Assembly: GCA_033557465.1 (NCBI GenBank)
Contig: CM066036.1
Span: 587,409,574 to 587,473,573, forward strand
Source of the DNA: Ichthyophis bannanicus
Taxonomy: Eukaryota; Chordata; Amphibia; Gymnophiona; Ichthyophiidae
Reading direction: 5' to 3'
Length of the DNA: 64,000 nucleotides
Shown piece after piece: positions 1 to 12,304 of this stretch. The position numbers were made by a program, and so were the translations under genes. Below the pieces are notes generated by a model, which was not told the origin of the DNA, ran no database searches, and worked only from the letters and a program-made list of their open reading frames with translations. Each line of letters opens with the position of its first letter. The first letter of the stretch is position 1.

Positions 1-2470
1 CCCACTTGCTCCCATCTGGGCCAGCATTGGGTTGAAAATAGTGCTCACAATCTCCTAGCTGTAGTTACCACAGGTTAGTGGCTCGCACGGTAAACTAAGG
101 TGCTGTAAAATGTCAGCACATACCGTGGGTTTAGTAACTACCACCCATGAAGTTTTTATTGAGGAGCATACTCGGAGCTTGTGCTTTTAAGAAAAAGTTT
201 GAGACAGATAGTCACATTAAGGAGCAGTGGGCACATTAAGGAGCCTTTGATGTGGGCCGAATTAAGGGTTGAACATGAATGCTTCTATTTTTATAAGAAA
301 TTTCTTTTGAAATTGAGTTAATCTGTTGCTTTGCTTTAGTATTTGAATACTGCCATGTGGTTTTACATTTGTGCTTCACACTTTAGTGTTTAAGACATGT
401 TAGTAAATCTTCTAAGTTTGTAACTGAGGCAATGAAGGGTGAAGTGACTTGCTTGACATCAATGGATAAAGTGGAAAACGGTGGTGGGGGCAGAGTTGAG
501 AGGTTGTCTGGGAGGCATGGTGGAGGGGTGGGGAGGTGGTGTGTCTATAAATTCCCAATGCTTAGATATTCAAGTATCCAAGCTAGAAGAAAATCGGAGA
601 GGAGGAGGCTCAGTCTGAATTGACTGGCTGGGCCATTTGGTCTTCATCTGCTGTCATTTACTATGTAAGCAAAAGGTGCTTAAAACATGGTTTATTCCTC
701 TCTAGCTATTCCAATTTTTCCTTTGAAAAAAGAAGTAAGAGGACCCCTGAGGAATGCTGTGAAGTTGCTCTTTTTACGTGTTTTTAGTTTCATTGTCAGT
801 TTATGGCAAATTTTCTCTGTATGGCAATTTTGGCTGCCTCAGCTAAAAGATGAAAGCAATAAAGCATGAATGAATTATACAGTTTGGATACTGCTATCTC
901 ACGTGTATATTTTATGCTGGTAAAAATAGTCTAGTGGTATCTTCTTTTGATATATTCTTTAAGTAGCTGATGAATAAAGATTCATATAAAAAGAGGCCGA
1001 TGAATGCTGCCACGCTCTGCTTTTTAATTAAAAAAGCTTCAATGGTAAGAAGCCTTAAAAGGCAAGGTCATTCATTAGGAGAAGCACTGAAATGTGGCGT
1101 ATTTTGCAGTTTGGGCTATGACAGCAATCTCTACTTTGAGTTAAGTTTTAAAGGGTTTTCTTCATTGTGCATGCCTCGGTGAAATGCACGATTTTTGAAA
1201 TTTTTCTTTTTTATCAAGAGAACATTTTAAAATGTGTGTGCAAGGCAAGATCACTGCTCATGGCCCTCCTGGACTATTGCCAGATCACCATAAAGAGCAG
1301 CATAGCTCAATATTTGCAGTAAAGCAATTCTTGGAATTGCTCTTCCAGCCCATTCATCCATGGGCAACAGCAGAATTTTCTTCCTTTGCAATACCAGGGC
1401 ATCTGGAGCCAGTTGGCCACCCTAGAAGGCAGCTGTGCAGTTAATGTGACACAGTTGTCGCTACTGTGTATTAGTGGTACAACCAATAATGTGGAATGCA
1501 ATTAGAGATACCTCTGGAGATGTAGCTAACTGCACTGCGTATTTGACGCATGTGCTGTAATGACCTCTGCGTTAACAGCAAGGTGCAGTTCTGCTCATTC
1601 CACACCCCCTAATGCAAATATCTATATGAAGTAATTTATTTACTAACAGCACCCACTAATGCACTTATCAAACGTTATCTGGCACAGGGCCCACTGTAAT
1701 CCTATGGTCCTTGCAGCAAGTAACATGTGTTGACAGTGTTCACACGAGCTAATTGTTAAATGACCAGGGCTAAATTTAATATTTTGGCACATATAAGCAG
1801 GACCAGATAGCAGAAACTACAAGCAGGGGAGGTGTGGAGATCCCAAAATGATTGGAGAGTCAGACAGGGAGCAGAGAAAGGCCACAGGGCCACAGTGATA
1901 CCCCTCTGAAGCAACACATGCACATGGCCTTAAACTGGGAGCACACTCCTCTTTACCCTGGGTATTTGGCACCTTCAAAATTTGGCACCCTAGACAATTG
2001 TGTACGTCCCAATGTCTGAATTCCAATTTCTAAATACTATCTAAAATTTATTTTATTGTCTCCTGATTTGCATATAATGTCCGATATAAAGGATTTTTTT
2101 AAGGGAATTAACTTGGCTATTTACAATTCATTACCCAAATTTTAATAAAGTGTAATGGAAGGTAATATTGTAGACATCAGATCTTATGTGTTAACGTAAT
2201 GTCTTATATAATGTTTTGTCTAATTTGATGTCTATGTTTTATTGGGAACCACAGAGAATATTAATATCTGTAATATAGAAAAACTTTTAAATAAGTAAAA
2301 ATGCTTGGCAAACTTTACAAACATTCATTTACATTTCCTATGAAGCAGGTGTAAATGTCCGCACTTAAGGTGCAATCTCTGCTACCTACCCTAGTAATTT
2401 ATAAAGAAAGGTAGGCACTGACCCATGGCACCCTGTTATAAAACTCCCTCCAAATGTCAGAGTGCATACA
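1..2470. other. No gene seen; anonymous and MITE-like sequence
   Basis: No ORF here resembles a known protein; all are short and lack coding character. About 1510-1770 has the repeated 'gcgttaac...actaatgc' style shared with the MITE-like blocks at 18.2, 20.8, 30.6 and 37.1 kb, so it is probably an old fragment of that group. The rest is AT-rich with no feature I can support. Confidence 0.5.
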
Positions 2471-2479
2471 GTTCTGTAG

Positions 2480-3456
2480 GAAAGAATGCTTCAAAATTCC
2501 TCAAGGACGATGTCTCCAGGGCAATATGCCCATGAGGGAAGGTTTAGGACAGCAGATATGGTTGGCAATTTGATCATTAGGCATGTAGATAGCTAGGTGG
2601 CTGTTGGGCATGAGGATTGCCTGGTAACTTGCCTCGCTGGTGTGAAGGCGGAGGACCTCATGCACCACCTAGATAAGGATTTCCATGGGGAGGAGTCTGC
2701 TGTCTTGCTACATGTTGGTACCAATGGCGTAGGGAAGTGTGAGAAGGAGGTTCTGGAGCCAAATGTAGGATTTTAGGTAAAATCATTGAAATCCAGAACT
2801 TCCAGGTAGCATTCTCAGAAATGCTTCCTATTCCACGCACAGGGCCCAAAAGGCAGACAGATCTCCAGTGGATGAGCTAATGGTGCAAAAGGGTTTTAGA
2901 TTTGCTAGGAACTAAGCAACATTCTGGGGAAGGGGTGAGCTTTTCTGACAGGATGGGCTCCACTGTAAGGTTGGAACTAGGCTGCTGGCATTCACCTTTA
3001 AAAAGGAGAGAGAACATTTTTAAACTAGAAAAAGAGGGCAAGCTGACAGTTATCCAAGAATGCATGGTTTGGAATGATGTATCTTTGAAGAATACTAGCA
3101 AAACAGGAAAGTTGGGGCATCCCGACAGAGAGGTTCCAACAAAGATAAAAAATATCCCAGATGCCTTTAAAATAAAAAGCTGACAGACTTGAAGGATTCC
3201 AAATTAATCCAGTCAACTGATAACCAGATTGTTAATATGAACAAAATATAAACTTTGAAAGGCCTTTATGCAAATTCTAGAAGTTTAAAAAATAAAATGG
3301 AAGGGTTAGAATGCATAATACTGAATGAAAGGCTAGATATAATTGATATCTCGGAGACCTGGTAGAACGAGGACAACCAATGGGACACTGTGATACCTAT
3401 GTATAAATTATATTGCAATGATAGCATAGATCAAATTGGTGGATGGGTTACATTAT
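2480..3456 (+). pseudogene. CR1-A LINE copy 1, 5' part: ORF1 remnant and start of endonuclease
   Basis: Broken 5' portion of a CR1-clade LINE. At about 2700-2735 a frame reads LHVGTNGVG. It corresponds to the GTND block of the SGNH/GDSL esterase-like domain in CR1 ORF1 proteins, with Asp changed to Gly. A further ORF1 stretch follows (2902-3183). At 3250-3450 the apurinic-endonuclease start of ORF2 appears (ANSRSL..K, then ISETW followed by a stop where the copy at 9.2 kb has a second Trp). The copy is interrupted at about 3457 by a CR1-B and resumes at 5005. Many stops and shifts; not functional. Confidence 0.7.
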
Positions 3457-5004
3457 TACCTAGCTACACTAAAAGTAGACAGCCATGAGTTCGGATGGGA
3501 TACATCCAAGAATACTGAGGGAACTTAGGAACGTTCTAGCGGCCCTAATGTTTGACCTTTTCAATGACTCTTTGGAGTCGGGAGTGGTGCCAGAAGACTG
3601 AAGAATGGCACATGTGGTCCCTTTACACAAAAGCAGGCATAAGGATGACATTGAGAACTACAGGCCGGTTAGTCTAACCTCTGTGGTTAGTAAAATATTG
3701 GAAAGACTACTAAAGGAGAGAACAGTGAGGTTTCTGGAGTCCAATGGATTGCAGGATCTGAGGCAGCATGGATTCATCAGAGACAGGTCTTATCAGACAA
3801 ATCTGATAGATTTCTTTGACTGGGTGACCAGGGAGTTGGACTGAGGGAGAGCTCTAGATGTGGTGTATGTAGATTTCAATAAAGTCTTTGACACTTTTCC
3901 GCACAGGTGTCTTATAAACAAACTGAGCACCATAGGGCTAGACTGTAGTTAATGAGTGGGTTAGAAATTGGTTGAGTGGGAGGTGACAAAGGGTATAGGT
4001 AAATGGCACTCACACTGAGGAGAAGGAGGTTACCAGTGGTGTGCCACAAGGATCTGTCCTTGGTCCGATTCTGTTTAACATCTTTGTTAGTGATATTACA
4101 GGACTGTCGGGTAAGGTTTGCTTGTTTGCAGATGATACCAAAATCTGCAGTAGAGTAGACACCCAGGAAGGAGTCGATAACATGAGGAGGAATCTGGCTA
4201 AGCTTGAAGAATGGTGTAGAATTTGGCAACTGAAATTTAATGCTAAAATATGCAGGCTCATGCATTTAGGCTTCAAAAATCCAAAGGCGTTGTACAGTGT
4301 ACGGGGTGAGGTACTTCTGTCCACAAAAGAAGAGCGGGACCTAGGCGTAATTGTGTCTGATGATCTTAAAGGAGTTAAACAGGTAGAAAAGACAACTGCA
4401 AAAGCCAGAAGGATGCATGGGTGTATAGGGAGAAGAATGGCCAGCAGCAAAAAGGAGGTGATAATGCCTCTGTATAAATCTCTGGTGCAACGTCATTTGG
4501 AGTATTGTGTGCAATTCTGGAAACCGCACCTTCAGAAGGATATAAGCAGGTTGGAATCGGTGCAGAGGGTGGCTACTAAAATGGATAGAGGTCTTCGTTA
4601 TCAAGCATATGAGGACAGACTTAAAGATCTTAATATGTATACTTTAGAGGAAAGGTGGGATAGGGGCGATATGATAGAGATCTTTAAATACCTCCGTGGT
4701 GCAAATGCAAAGGAGGGTCTCTTTCAATTGAAGTCAAGCTCTGCTACAAGGGGACATAAGATAGAGTGAAAGGGGATAAACTCAGGAGTAATATGCGGAA
4801 ATATTTCTTTACAGAAGGAGTGGTAGATGCGTGGAATAGTCTCCCAGTGGCGGTGGTGGATATGAGGACAGTATCTGAATTTAAAAAAAACATGGGACAA
4901 ATACAGAGGATTTCTAAAGGTAAAAAGAGGACTATTGTAGTTGATATGGAAGAGTAGACTTGATAGGCCATGTGGTCTCTTTCTGCCATCATATTTCTAT
5001 GTTT
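3457..5004 (+). mobile_element. CR1-B LINE copy 1, 5'-truncated, nested in CR1-A
   Basis: A 5'-truncated member of a second CR1 family (here CR1-B). It begins inside ORF2 just before the DGIHPRIL block and runs to the 3' end, whose last bases are TTTCTATGTTT-like, the 8-base tail type of this family. The reverse transcriptase keeps VDFNKVFDTFPH (motif A region, about 3868), GVPQGSVLGP (4038-4067) and FADDTK (from 4125). It is broken by stops near 3842 and 3950 and by a shift near 4767. The open stretch 4041-4769 covers the palm, thumb and C-terminal part. The flanks are the two halves of a CR1-A endonuclease, so this is an insertion into that copy. Confidence 0.85.
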
Positions 5005-5250
5005 AAAAAAGTCATTGAGTCACACAGGATAAAAGTTTTGCAGAAAACAAAATACACTGAAGAATCTCTATGGATAGAAATTCCATGTAAAAAGGGGAAG
5101 GCAGTGGGGGGGGGGGGGGGGGGTGTAAAAATGTCCCCCTGGCCAGAATGAATGAATAAGGTACTAAAAAAAATTAGGAATGCTAAAAAAAAGTATATAG
5201 TAATGAGGGGTGATTTCAATTACCCTGATATGAACTGGATCAGTGTCACA
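5005..5250 (+). pseudogene. CR1-A LINE copy 1, continuation of endonuclease
   Basis: Resumes the endonuclease frame left at 3456 (SHRIKVLQKTKY..ESLWIEIPCKKGKA). It matches the copy at 9415-9640 up to the GDFNYP block, here DFNYPDMNW. An 18-base G run at 5106-5123 has expanded in the middle and destroys the YYRPPGQ block. Homology to CR1-A stops near 5250. Confidence 0.75.
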
Positions 5251-5700
5251 TTAGGTCCACCAAGAAGAGCACCACACCACGTTGCTCAAAGGACACCCAG
5301 TCAATAACACGTGGTGGTTTGTTTGGAAAGGATACTTTATTCAATACTAGCAAGAACCTGAGAGCCCGATTTCTACTTCCTCAGGGGTTTCAGGTATGCT
5401 GCAAATAATAACCATAAATACTGTGACACATTCAAATACATTAAAAATATAAAATTATAAAAACCATGTTTTATACATGTATAACTATAAACATAAAAGC
5501 ATACAAAGAACCAATAAGAACCTGAATTAGAAAGATCAAAATGTAAAAACATTTCTAAAAATTAAAATAGACATATATACACCTAATTCTTATAAAAAAT
5601 TATAAAATCCCTAAATAATCCTATACTAACATTGATAGAACGTATTGAGTACTTTGCATGAATTTCTGGTCTAACAGGAAGTCCACCTAGGAGGAGGGGG
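5251..5700 (-). repeat. Penelope-like element tail (tentative)
   Basis: AT-rich stretch with no ORF. On the minus strand at 5370-5384 it carries CTGAGGAAGTAGAAA preceded by CCC, close to a TTTATT box. The same layout occurs at 27900-28020. I associate this 'CCCTGA.GAAG...GAAA' style with the terminal repeats of Penelope-like retroelements. No reverse transcriptase or GIY-YIG domain is visible, so the call rests on one motif and on similarity between the two regions. Confidence 0.3.
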
Positions 5701-5857
5701 CAGGGCCTGTGATGTTCATACTCACAGGCCCCATGTTGACTGTCAATAATAGGCATAGGTCATAGTGAAGGTCTCTTTCTGTGAGCTCTACTATTAATGA
5801 TGTAGCCCCATTTGGGGTCCCGACCCACAGTTTGGGAATCACTGCTCTTGAGGAAAT
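5700..5857. repeat. hAT-like DNA transposon fragment (tentative)
   Basis: The stretch near 5806-5850 (ggggtcccgacccacag followed by tttgggaatcactg) has the style of the subterminal region of hAT/Charlie-type MITEs. No intact terminal inverted repeat pair or target duplication was found. Confidence 0.3.
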
Positions 5858-6570
5858 TAAGAAGTAATGGGATAAGAAGCAGTGTACTATTGTGGATTGG
5901 GAACTGGCTAAAAGATAGAAACCAGGGAGTAGGGCTAAATGGCCAATTTTCTCAATGGTGAAAGATAAATAGTGGAGTACCTCAGGGGTCTGTGCTAGTC
6001 CTGCTGCTTTTTAACCTATTCATAAATGACCTGGAAATGGGAACAGTGAGTAAAGTAATTACATTTGCAGATGCCAAAAGTTATTCAAAGTTGTTAAAAC
6101 ATAAGAAGATTATGAATAATTGCAAGAGGACCTTGATAAATTGGGATACTGGGCATCCAAATAACAGATGAAATTTAATGTGGATAAGCACAAAGTTATG
6201 CACTTAGGGAAGAAGAACTCAAACTATAGTTATATAATGCAATGTTCCACATTAGGAACCATCACCAGAAGAAGGATCTAGGCATCATTGTGGATAGTAC
6301 ATTAAAACCCTTTGCCTAGTGTGCAGCAATGGCCAAGAAAACAAATAGAATTCTAGAAATCATGAGGAAAGGAATGGAGAATAAAACCAAGAATATTATA
6401 ATTCGCTCCATGGTGCAATCACATCATGTACAATTCTGGTTAATATATCTTAAAAAGGATATAGCAGAATTAGAAAAGGTACAGAGAAGAGCCACCAAAA
6501 TAGTAAAGGGGATGGAAGCATACTCCTATAAGGAAAGGCTTAAAAGGTTAGGGCTCTTCAACTTGAAGAG
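5858..6570 (+). pseudogene. CR1-A LINE copy 2, reverse transcriptase C-terminal part
   Basis: Matches copy 3 (9.2-12.2 kb) from about its position 10985. It covers the region after motif A, the VPQGS block (5977; decayed) and the FADD block, here FADA (from about 6064, an Asp lost), then the thumb region in the ORF 6329-6718. The copy has several stops and deletions. At about 6571 it is interrupted by a CR1-B insertion and resumes at 8666. Confidence 0.8.
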
Positions 6571-8665
6571 GATGACCTTCATAAAATACAAGAAATCACA
6601 TAGAGAGGAAGACAAGCATCTATATTTAAAAAAATTTAGAGAAGCTAGCAAAAGTAGTCAAGAAAGCAAAGATATAAAAGGAAGAAGAAATAGCCAATGG
6701 AATAAAATGGGGGGATAAGACATTTTTCAGTTATGTTAGATATAGGAGGAAGGGTAAAAGTGATATTGTCAGACTCAAGAGTGAAGGGGAGAAATATGTA
6801 GAGGCTGATGAGGATAAAACGGAATTGTTTAACAAATATTTCTGTTCTATGTTCACAGATGAAGGGCCAGGAGCAGGACCTCAGAAAACACCCACAAATA
6901 GGAACAGAAGTGACGAGGATCTTGAACAATTTTCAGAAGATTGTGTTAGTGAGGAACTAGCTAAATTAAACGTAGACAAAGGGATGGGACCGGATGAGAT
7001 GCATCCAAGAATATTGAAGGAACTTGGGGACGTTCTAGTGGCTCCACAGACTGAACTTTTCAATGCTTCTATAGAGTCGTGAGTGGTCCCAGAGAACTGG
7101 AGAAAGGCACATGTGGTCTCTTTTCACAAAAGCACAAGTAAGGATAAGGTTGAAAACTACAGGCCAGTTAGTTTAACCTCTGTGATGAGTAAATTATTTG
7201 AAACACTGCTAAAAGAGAGTATAGAGAGGTTTCTGGAGTCCAATGGATTGCAGGATCTAAGGCAACATGGGTTTACCAGAAAGGCAGGTCTTGTCAGACA
7301 AATCTGATTGATTGCTTTGACTGGGTAACCAGGCAGTTGGACCCAGTGAGAGTCCTAGATGTGGTGTACTTTGATTTCAGTAAAGGTTTTGACACAATTC
7401 CGCACAGGCGATTTATTAATAAACTGATCACACTAGGGATTGATCCTAAGGTAACTGATTGTTGCAGAAATTGGTTGAGTGGTAAGCGACAAAGAGTACT
7501 GGTAAATGGAGCTCACTCTGATGAGAAGGATGTTACCACAGTGGTGTGCTGCAGGTATCTGTCCTTGGTCTGATTCTTTTTAAAATCTTTGTTAGTGATA
7601 TTACGGAAGGGTTGTCTGTAAGGTTTGACTCTTTGCGGATAATACTAAAATCTGAAATAGAATAGACACCCAGGAAGGAGCAGATAACAAGAAGAGGGAT
7701 CTAGCTAAGCTTGAAGAATGGTTGAGAATTTGGCAGCTGAGATTTAATGCTAAAAAATGCAGGGTCATGCATTTGGGCTGCAAAAATCCAAGAGAACTGT
7801 ACAGTGTAGGTGGTGGAGTACTTCTACTCACAAAAGAAGAGTGGGACCTGGGCGTGATTGTGTCTAAAGATCTTAAAGTAGCTAAACAGGTAGAAAAGGC
7901 AATGGTGAAAGCTAGACGGATGCTTGGGTGCAAAGGGAGAGGAATGGCCAGCAGAAAAAGGAGGTAATAGTACCTCTGTGTAAGTCTCTGGTGCGACCTC
8001 ATTTGGAATATTGCGTGCAATTCTGGAGACCACAACGTCAGAAGAATATAAACAGGATGAAGTCAGTGCAGAGGGTGGCTACTAAAATGGTTAGTGGTCT
8101 TCGTTATAAAGCATACGAGGACAGACTTAAAGATTCTAATATGTACATAGTTTACCATGTTTATCCCTGTTTAAAGAACCCTGTTGAAGTGTAAATCCTT
8201 TGCAGTCTTGCCTGCATTGGACAAATGTTATATGTAAACCGCACTGATTGCAAATAGCACGGTATAAAAGAAACATCAATTAAATAAATAAATAAATGTA
8301 TATGTTAGAGGAACGGCAGGATAGAGGAGATGTGACAGAAATGTTTAAATACTTCATGGTATACTGTAAATGTACAAGAGGAGAACCTCTTTGGATTGAA
8401 AGCAAGCTCTGCTGCAAGGGGGCATAGGATGAGGGTGAAATGGTATAGACTCAGAAGTAATATGTGGAAATATATTTTTATGGAAAGAGTGGTAGATACT
8501 TGGCATAGTCTCCCAGTGGAGATGAGGACAATATCTGAATTCAAGAAAGCATGGGACAAACATAGAAGATCTCTAAAAGAAAAAAAAGAGAACTATTGTA
8601 GTTGATATGGAAGGGTAGACTAGATAGTCCATGTGTCTTTTTCTGTCGTCATGTTTCTTTGTTTC
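6571..8665 (+). mobile_element. CR1-B LINE copy 2, 5'-truncated, nested in CR1-A copy 2
   Basis: Begins in the ORF2 linker between endonuclease and reverse transcriptase (FIKYKKSHREEDKHLYLKK) and continues through ELLNK-like and DEMHPRIL blocks. Motif A is YFDFSKGFDTIPH (about 7361). The catalytic box is degraded to FADN (about 7631). The 3' end near 8640-8665 is the CR1-B type (ttttctgtcgtcatgtttct). Frames change at about 7083, 7307, 7573 and 7970. A short retroposon is inserted at 8150-8296. The downstream flank picks up CR1-A sequence again, which shows the order of insertion. Confidence 0.85.
8150..8296 (+). repeat. Short retroposon with L2-like structured tail
   Basis: A 147-base insert in CR1-B. 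It ends in aaccgcactgat...agcacggtataaaag followed by (aaat)n. The flanks repeat as 'aatatgtacat' before and 'aatgtatatg' after. The same hairpin-plus-(AATA)n tail occurs at 12.6, 13.86, 15.24, 17.2 and 63.5 kb. Confidence 0.6.
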
Positions 8666-9141
8666 TAAATGAGATGGCTGAGAGGAGATTTGACAGAGGT
8701 CTATAAAATTATGAACGGAGTGTAACAGGTAAATATAGATCACTTCTTACTCCTACAAGACTAGAAGAATAAAGACAAGTGTAAAGACTAGAAGACACAA
8801 TAAAACTACAATGTGCCACTTTTAAGACTAATCTGAAAAAATATTTTTTCACTCAGCATGTCATTAAACTCTGGAATTTGTTACCAGAGAATATAGTAAA
8901 AGCTGTTAGTGTGGCTGGATTTAATAGAGGTTTGGATAAGTTTCTGGAGGCAAAGTCCATAACCATGATTTAAGAGGACTGGGGAAATCCATTGCTTACC
9001 CATTGGACAAGCAGTATGAAAACTGTATCTTTTGGGAACCTGAGACGTACTTGTGACTTGGATTGGCCACTGTTGGAAACAGGATACTGGGCTTGATGGA
9101 CCCTTGATCTGACCCAGTATGGCAAATCTTATGTTCTTATC
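8666..9141 (+). pseudogene. CR1-A LINE copy 2, 3' end
   Basis: Continues copy 2 from the GDMIEVYK-like block through the conserved C-terminus (KYFFTQHVIKLWNLLPENIVKAVSVAGF in several frames). The 3' UTR ends in 'gacccagtatggcaaatcttatgttcttat'-like sequence (9112-9141). The TTATGTTC tail unit is the family's 3' signature. Confidence 0.8.
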
Positions 9142-9189
9142 ATTACAGAGCGTTCTTGCCTCTAGTGTATACTGATACCTCTCCTGAAT

Positions 9190-12178
9190 AAAATACAGTC
9201 TCTAAAATGCTTGTATGCAAATGCTAGAAGTCTAAACAATAAGATGGGAGAGTTAGAATATATAGCACTAAATGAGAGGTTAGATATGATTGCAATCTCA
9301 GAGACATGGTGGAAGGAGGATAACCAGTGGGACACTGTGATACCTGGATACAAACTATATCGTAATGATAGAACTGATCAAATTGGTGGAGGAGTTGCGC
9401 TCTGTTAGAGAGGGCATTGAGTCAGAAAGGATTAAAGTTTTGCAAGAAACAAAATTTGCTGTAGAATCTCTATGGATTGAAATTCCATGTAAAAAGGGGA
9501 AGGCGATGGCAGTGGGAGTGTACTATCGACCGCCTGGCCAGAATGAACAAATGGATGATGAAATGCTCAGAGAAATCAAGGAAGCTAACAAAAGTCACAG
9601 CAGAGTAGTAATAATGGGTGATTTCAATTACCCTGGTATCCACTGAGTCAGTGTAACGGCAGGACAAGCTAGAGAGATAAAGTTTCTAGATGAAATAAAT
9701 GACTGCTTCTTGGAGCAGCTGGTTCATGAACCGACCAGAGGGGAAGCCATACTGGACCTAGTCCTTAGTGGAACACCAGATCTGGTGCAAGAAATAAGGG
9801 TGTTGGGACCACTTGGCAATAGTGATCATAGCATGATCATGTTTGATTTAATTAGTGGAGGAGGGACAGTAAAGAAATCCACAGTACTACCTTTTAACTT
9901 TCAAAAGGGAGACTATGATAAAATGAGAAATATAGTTAAGAAAAAACTAAAAGGAGCGGTTGCAAAGGTTAAAGACTTACAGCAAGCTTGGGTGTTATTT
10001 AAAAATACTATCCTCGAAGCCCAGACCAGCTGTATTCCACGCATTAAGAAAAGTGGAAGAAAGTCCAAAAAACTGCCAGCATGGTTTAAAGGTGAGGTCA
10101 GAGAGGCTGTTGCTGCCAAAAAAGCATCCTTCAGGAAATGGAATAAAGAGTCAAACGAAGAAAACAGGAAACAGCACAAGCACTGGCAAGTTAAATGCAA
10201 AGCATTGATAAGGCTCGCAAAGCGAGAATTTGAGAAGGAACTTGCTGCGAAAGCAAAAACACGAAATAAAGACTTTTTTAAGTACATTCGTAGCAAAAGG
10301 CCTGTGAGAGAGTCCGTTGGGACATTAGATGATAGAGGGGTAAAAGGGGCAGTAAGAGGAGACAAGGCTATAGCAGAGAGACTGAATGAATTCTTTGCTT
10401 CGGTCTTTACTGAGGAAGATGTAGGGATGTTACCCAAGACTGAAGTGGTATTTAAAGGTGATAATGCAGAGGAATTGAGAGAAATATCGCTACACCGGGA
10501 AGATATATTACAACTATTTGATAAACTGAATAGTAGCAAATCACCTGGACCGGATGGTATACATCCAAGAGTGTTGAAAGAACTGAAATATGAGATTGCG
10601 GACCTGCTATTGGTAATCTGTGAACTTTCATTAAAATCATCTGTAATACCCGAAGATTGGAGGGTCGCCAACGTAACACCAATTTTTAAAAAGGGTTCCA
10701 GGGGTGACCCGGGAAATTACAGACCGGTGAGTCTGACGTCAGTACCGGGGAAAATGGTAGAAACCATCATAAAGAACAAAATTACACAGCATGTAGATAG
10801 TCATGGCCTAATGGGAGACAGCCAACATGGCTTTAGACAAGGAAGATCTTTTCTTACTAATCTGATATGTTTTTTTTGAAGGTGTGCATAAACAAGTAGA
10901 CAAAGGTGAGTCGGTTGATATAGTGTATCTGGACTTTCAGAAAGCTTTTGATAAGGTCCCTCATCAGAGACTTTTGGCGAAACTAAAAAGTCATGGGATA
11001 GGAGGCAGTGTACTATTGTGGATCGGGAACTGGTTAAAAGATAGAAAGCAGAGGGTAGGGCTAAATGGCCAATATTCCCAATGGAAAAAGGTGAATAGTG
11101 GAGTACCCCAGGGATCTGTACTGGGTCCGCAACTTTTTGACATATTCATAAATGACCTGGAAAAGGGAATAACGAGTGAGGTTATCAAATTTGCAGATGA
11201 TACAAAACTGTTTAAAGTTGTTAAAACCCAAGAGGATTGTGGAACACTGCAAGAGGATCTGGATAAATTGGAAGACTGGGCATCCAAATGGCAGATGAAA
11301 TTTAATGTGGACAAGTGCAAAGTTATGCACCTAGGAAAGAACAACCCACACTATAGTTACACAATGCAAGGTTCCACATTGGGAACCACCACCCAGGAAA
11401 AAGATTTAGGAGTCATCGTGGATAACATGTTAAAACCCTCTGCCCAGTGTGCAGCGGCGGCCAAGAAAGCAAATAGAATGCTAGGTATCATAAAGAAAGG
11501 GATGGAAAATAAAACAAAGGATATTATAATGTCTCTGTATCGTTCCATGGTACGACCGCACCTTGAATATTGTGTGCATTTCTGGTCACCGTATCTTAAA
11601 AAGGACATAGCATTATTAGAAAAAGTACAGAGAAGAGCCACCAAAATGGTGAAGGGGATGGAAGGCTACTCCTATGAAGAGAGGCTACAAAGGTTGGGGC
11701 TCTTCAACCTGGAAAAGAGACGGCTGAGGGGAGATATGATAGAGGTCTATAAATTAATGAATGGAGTGGTTCAGGTAAACGTGGATCAATTGTTTACGCT
11801 ATCAGAATATAGAAAGACTAGGGGACATGCAATGAAGCTACAGGGTAAACTATTTAAGACAAATAAGAGAAAATATTTTTTCACTCAACGTGTAATCAAA
11901 CTCTGGAATTTTTTGCCGCAGGATGTGGTAAGGGCTGTTAGTGTAGCTGGGTTTAAAAAAGGTTTGGACAAGTTCCTGGAGGAAAGGTCCATAAACCACT
12001 ATTAAAAAGGGACCCAGGATAATCAATGCTTGACCCAGTACAAGCATTGTGGAACCTGTGTCTTTTGGGGATACTGCTAGGTACGTATGACCTAGATTGG
12101 CCACTGTTGGAAACAGGACACTGGGCTTGAAGGACCTCGGTCTGACCCAGTATGGCATATCTTATGTTCTTATGTAGG
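9190..12178 (+). mobile_element. CR1-A LINE copy 3, nearly complete ORF2 and 3' end
   Basis: The most complete CR1-A copy in the window. It starts close to the ORF2 start codon region and lacks ORF1. It carries endonuclease, linker, reverse transcriptase and the C-terminal domain. The 3' UTR (12006-12178) ends in the TTATGTTC-type tail. It follows copy 2 after only about 50 bases. Its reverse transcriptase is very close to that of copy 4 (23.5 kb), so the family was active fairly recently. Confidence 0.9.
9211..12005 (+). pseudogene. CR1-A ORF2 protein (endonuclease plus reverse transcriptase), three lesions
   Basis: ORF2 proteins of CR1 LINEs nick DNA and copy the element RNA at the nick. 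The endonuclease shows NARSLNNK, AISETWW (catalytic Glu, about 9292) and GDFNYPG (about 9617). The reverse transcriptase shows SPGPDGIHPRVL (about 10541), YLDFQKAFDKVPH (about 10926), GVPQGSVLGP (about 11100) and an intact FADDTK (about 11190). Three lesions break it. Two bases appear missing near 9404. A TGA at 9644-9646 stands where a Trp is expected after the GDFNYPGIH block. An eighth T in a T run near 10870 (seven in the copy at 24.5 kb) shifts the frame between the ORFs 9710-10879 and 10884-12005. Otherwise the frame is open over more than 900 codons. Confidence 0.9.
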
Positions 12179-12199
12179 GGCCCAAGGACTGATTTGAAT

Positions 12200-12300
12200 G
12201 CCAGTTTGGCCTAATGGTTGGAGCAATGGCCTCGAATCCTAGGAAAACTAGATTAAAATCCTGCTTCTGCCATTGATGCTTATGTGACCTTGGGCAACTT
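12200..12300 (+). repeat. tRNA-derived SINE head
   Basis: The sequence gcctaatggttggagcaa (about 12210) is an A-box-like start, followed by a degraded B-box and 'tgtgaccttgggcaacttt', the body motif shared by the other tRNA SINEs in this window. The tail is replaced by reverse-oriented repeat sequence after 12300. Confidence 0.6.
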
Positions 12301-12304
12301 TCTG

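Noticed and set aside
5106..5123. Proline/glycine-run peptides around the 18-G tract
   Set aside because: Translation artefact of a homopolymer inside a dead CR1 endonuclease.
9710..10682. Minus-strand ORFs opposite CR1 (for example 9913-10671 and 23586-24344)
   Set aside because: They are antisense shadows of the CR1 reverse transcriptase frame and recur wherever CR1-A is present.
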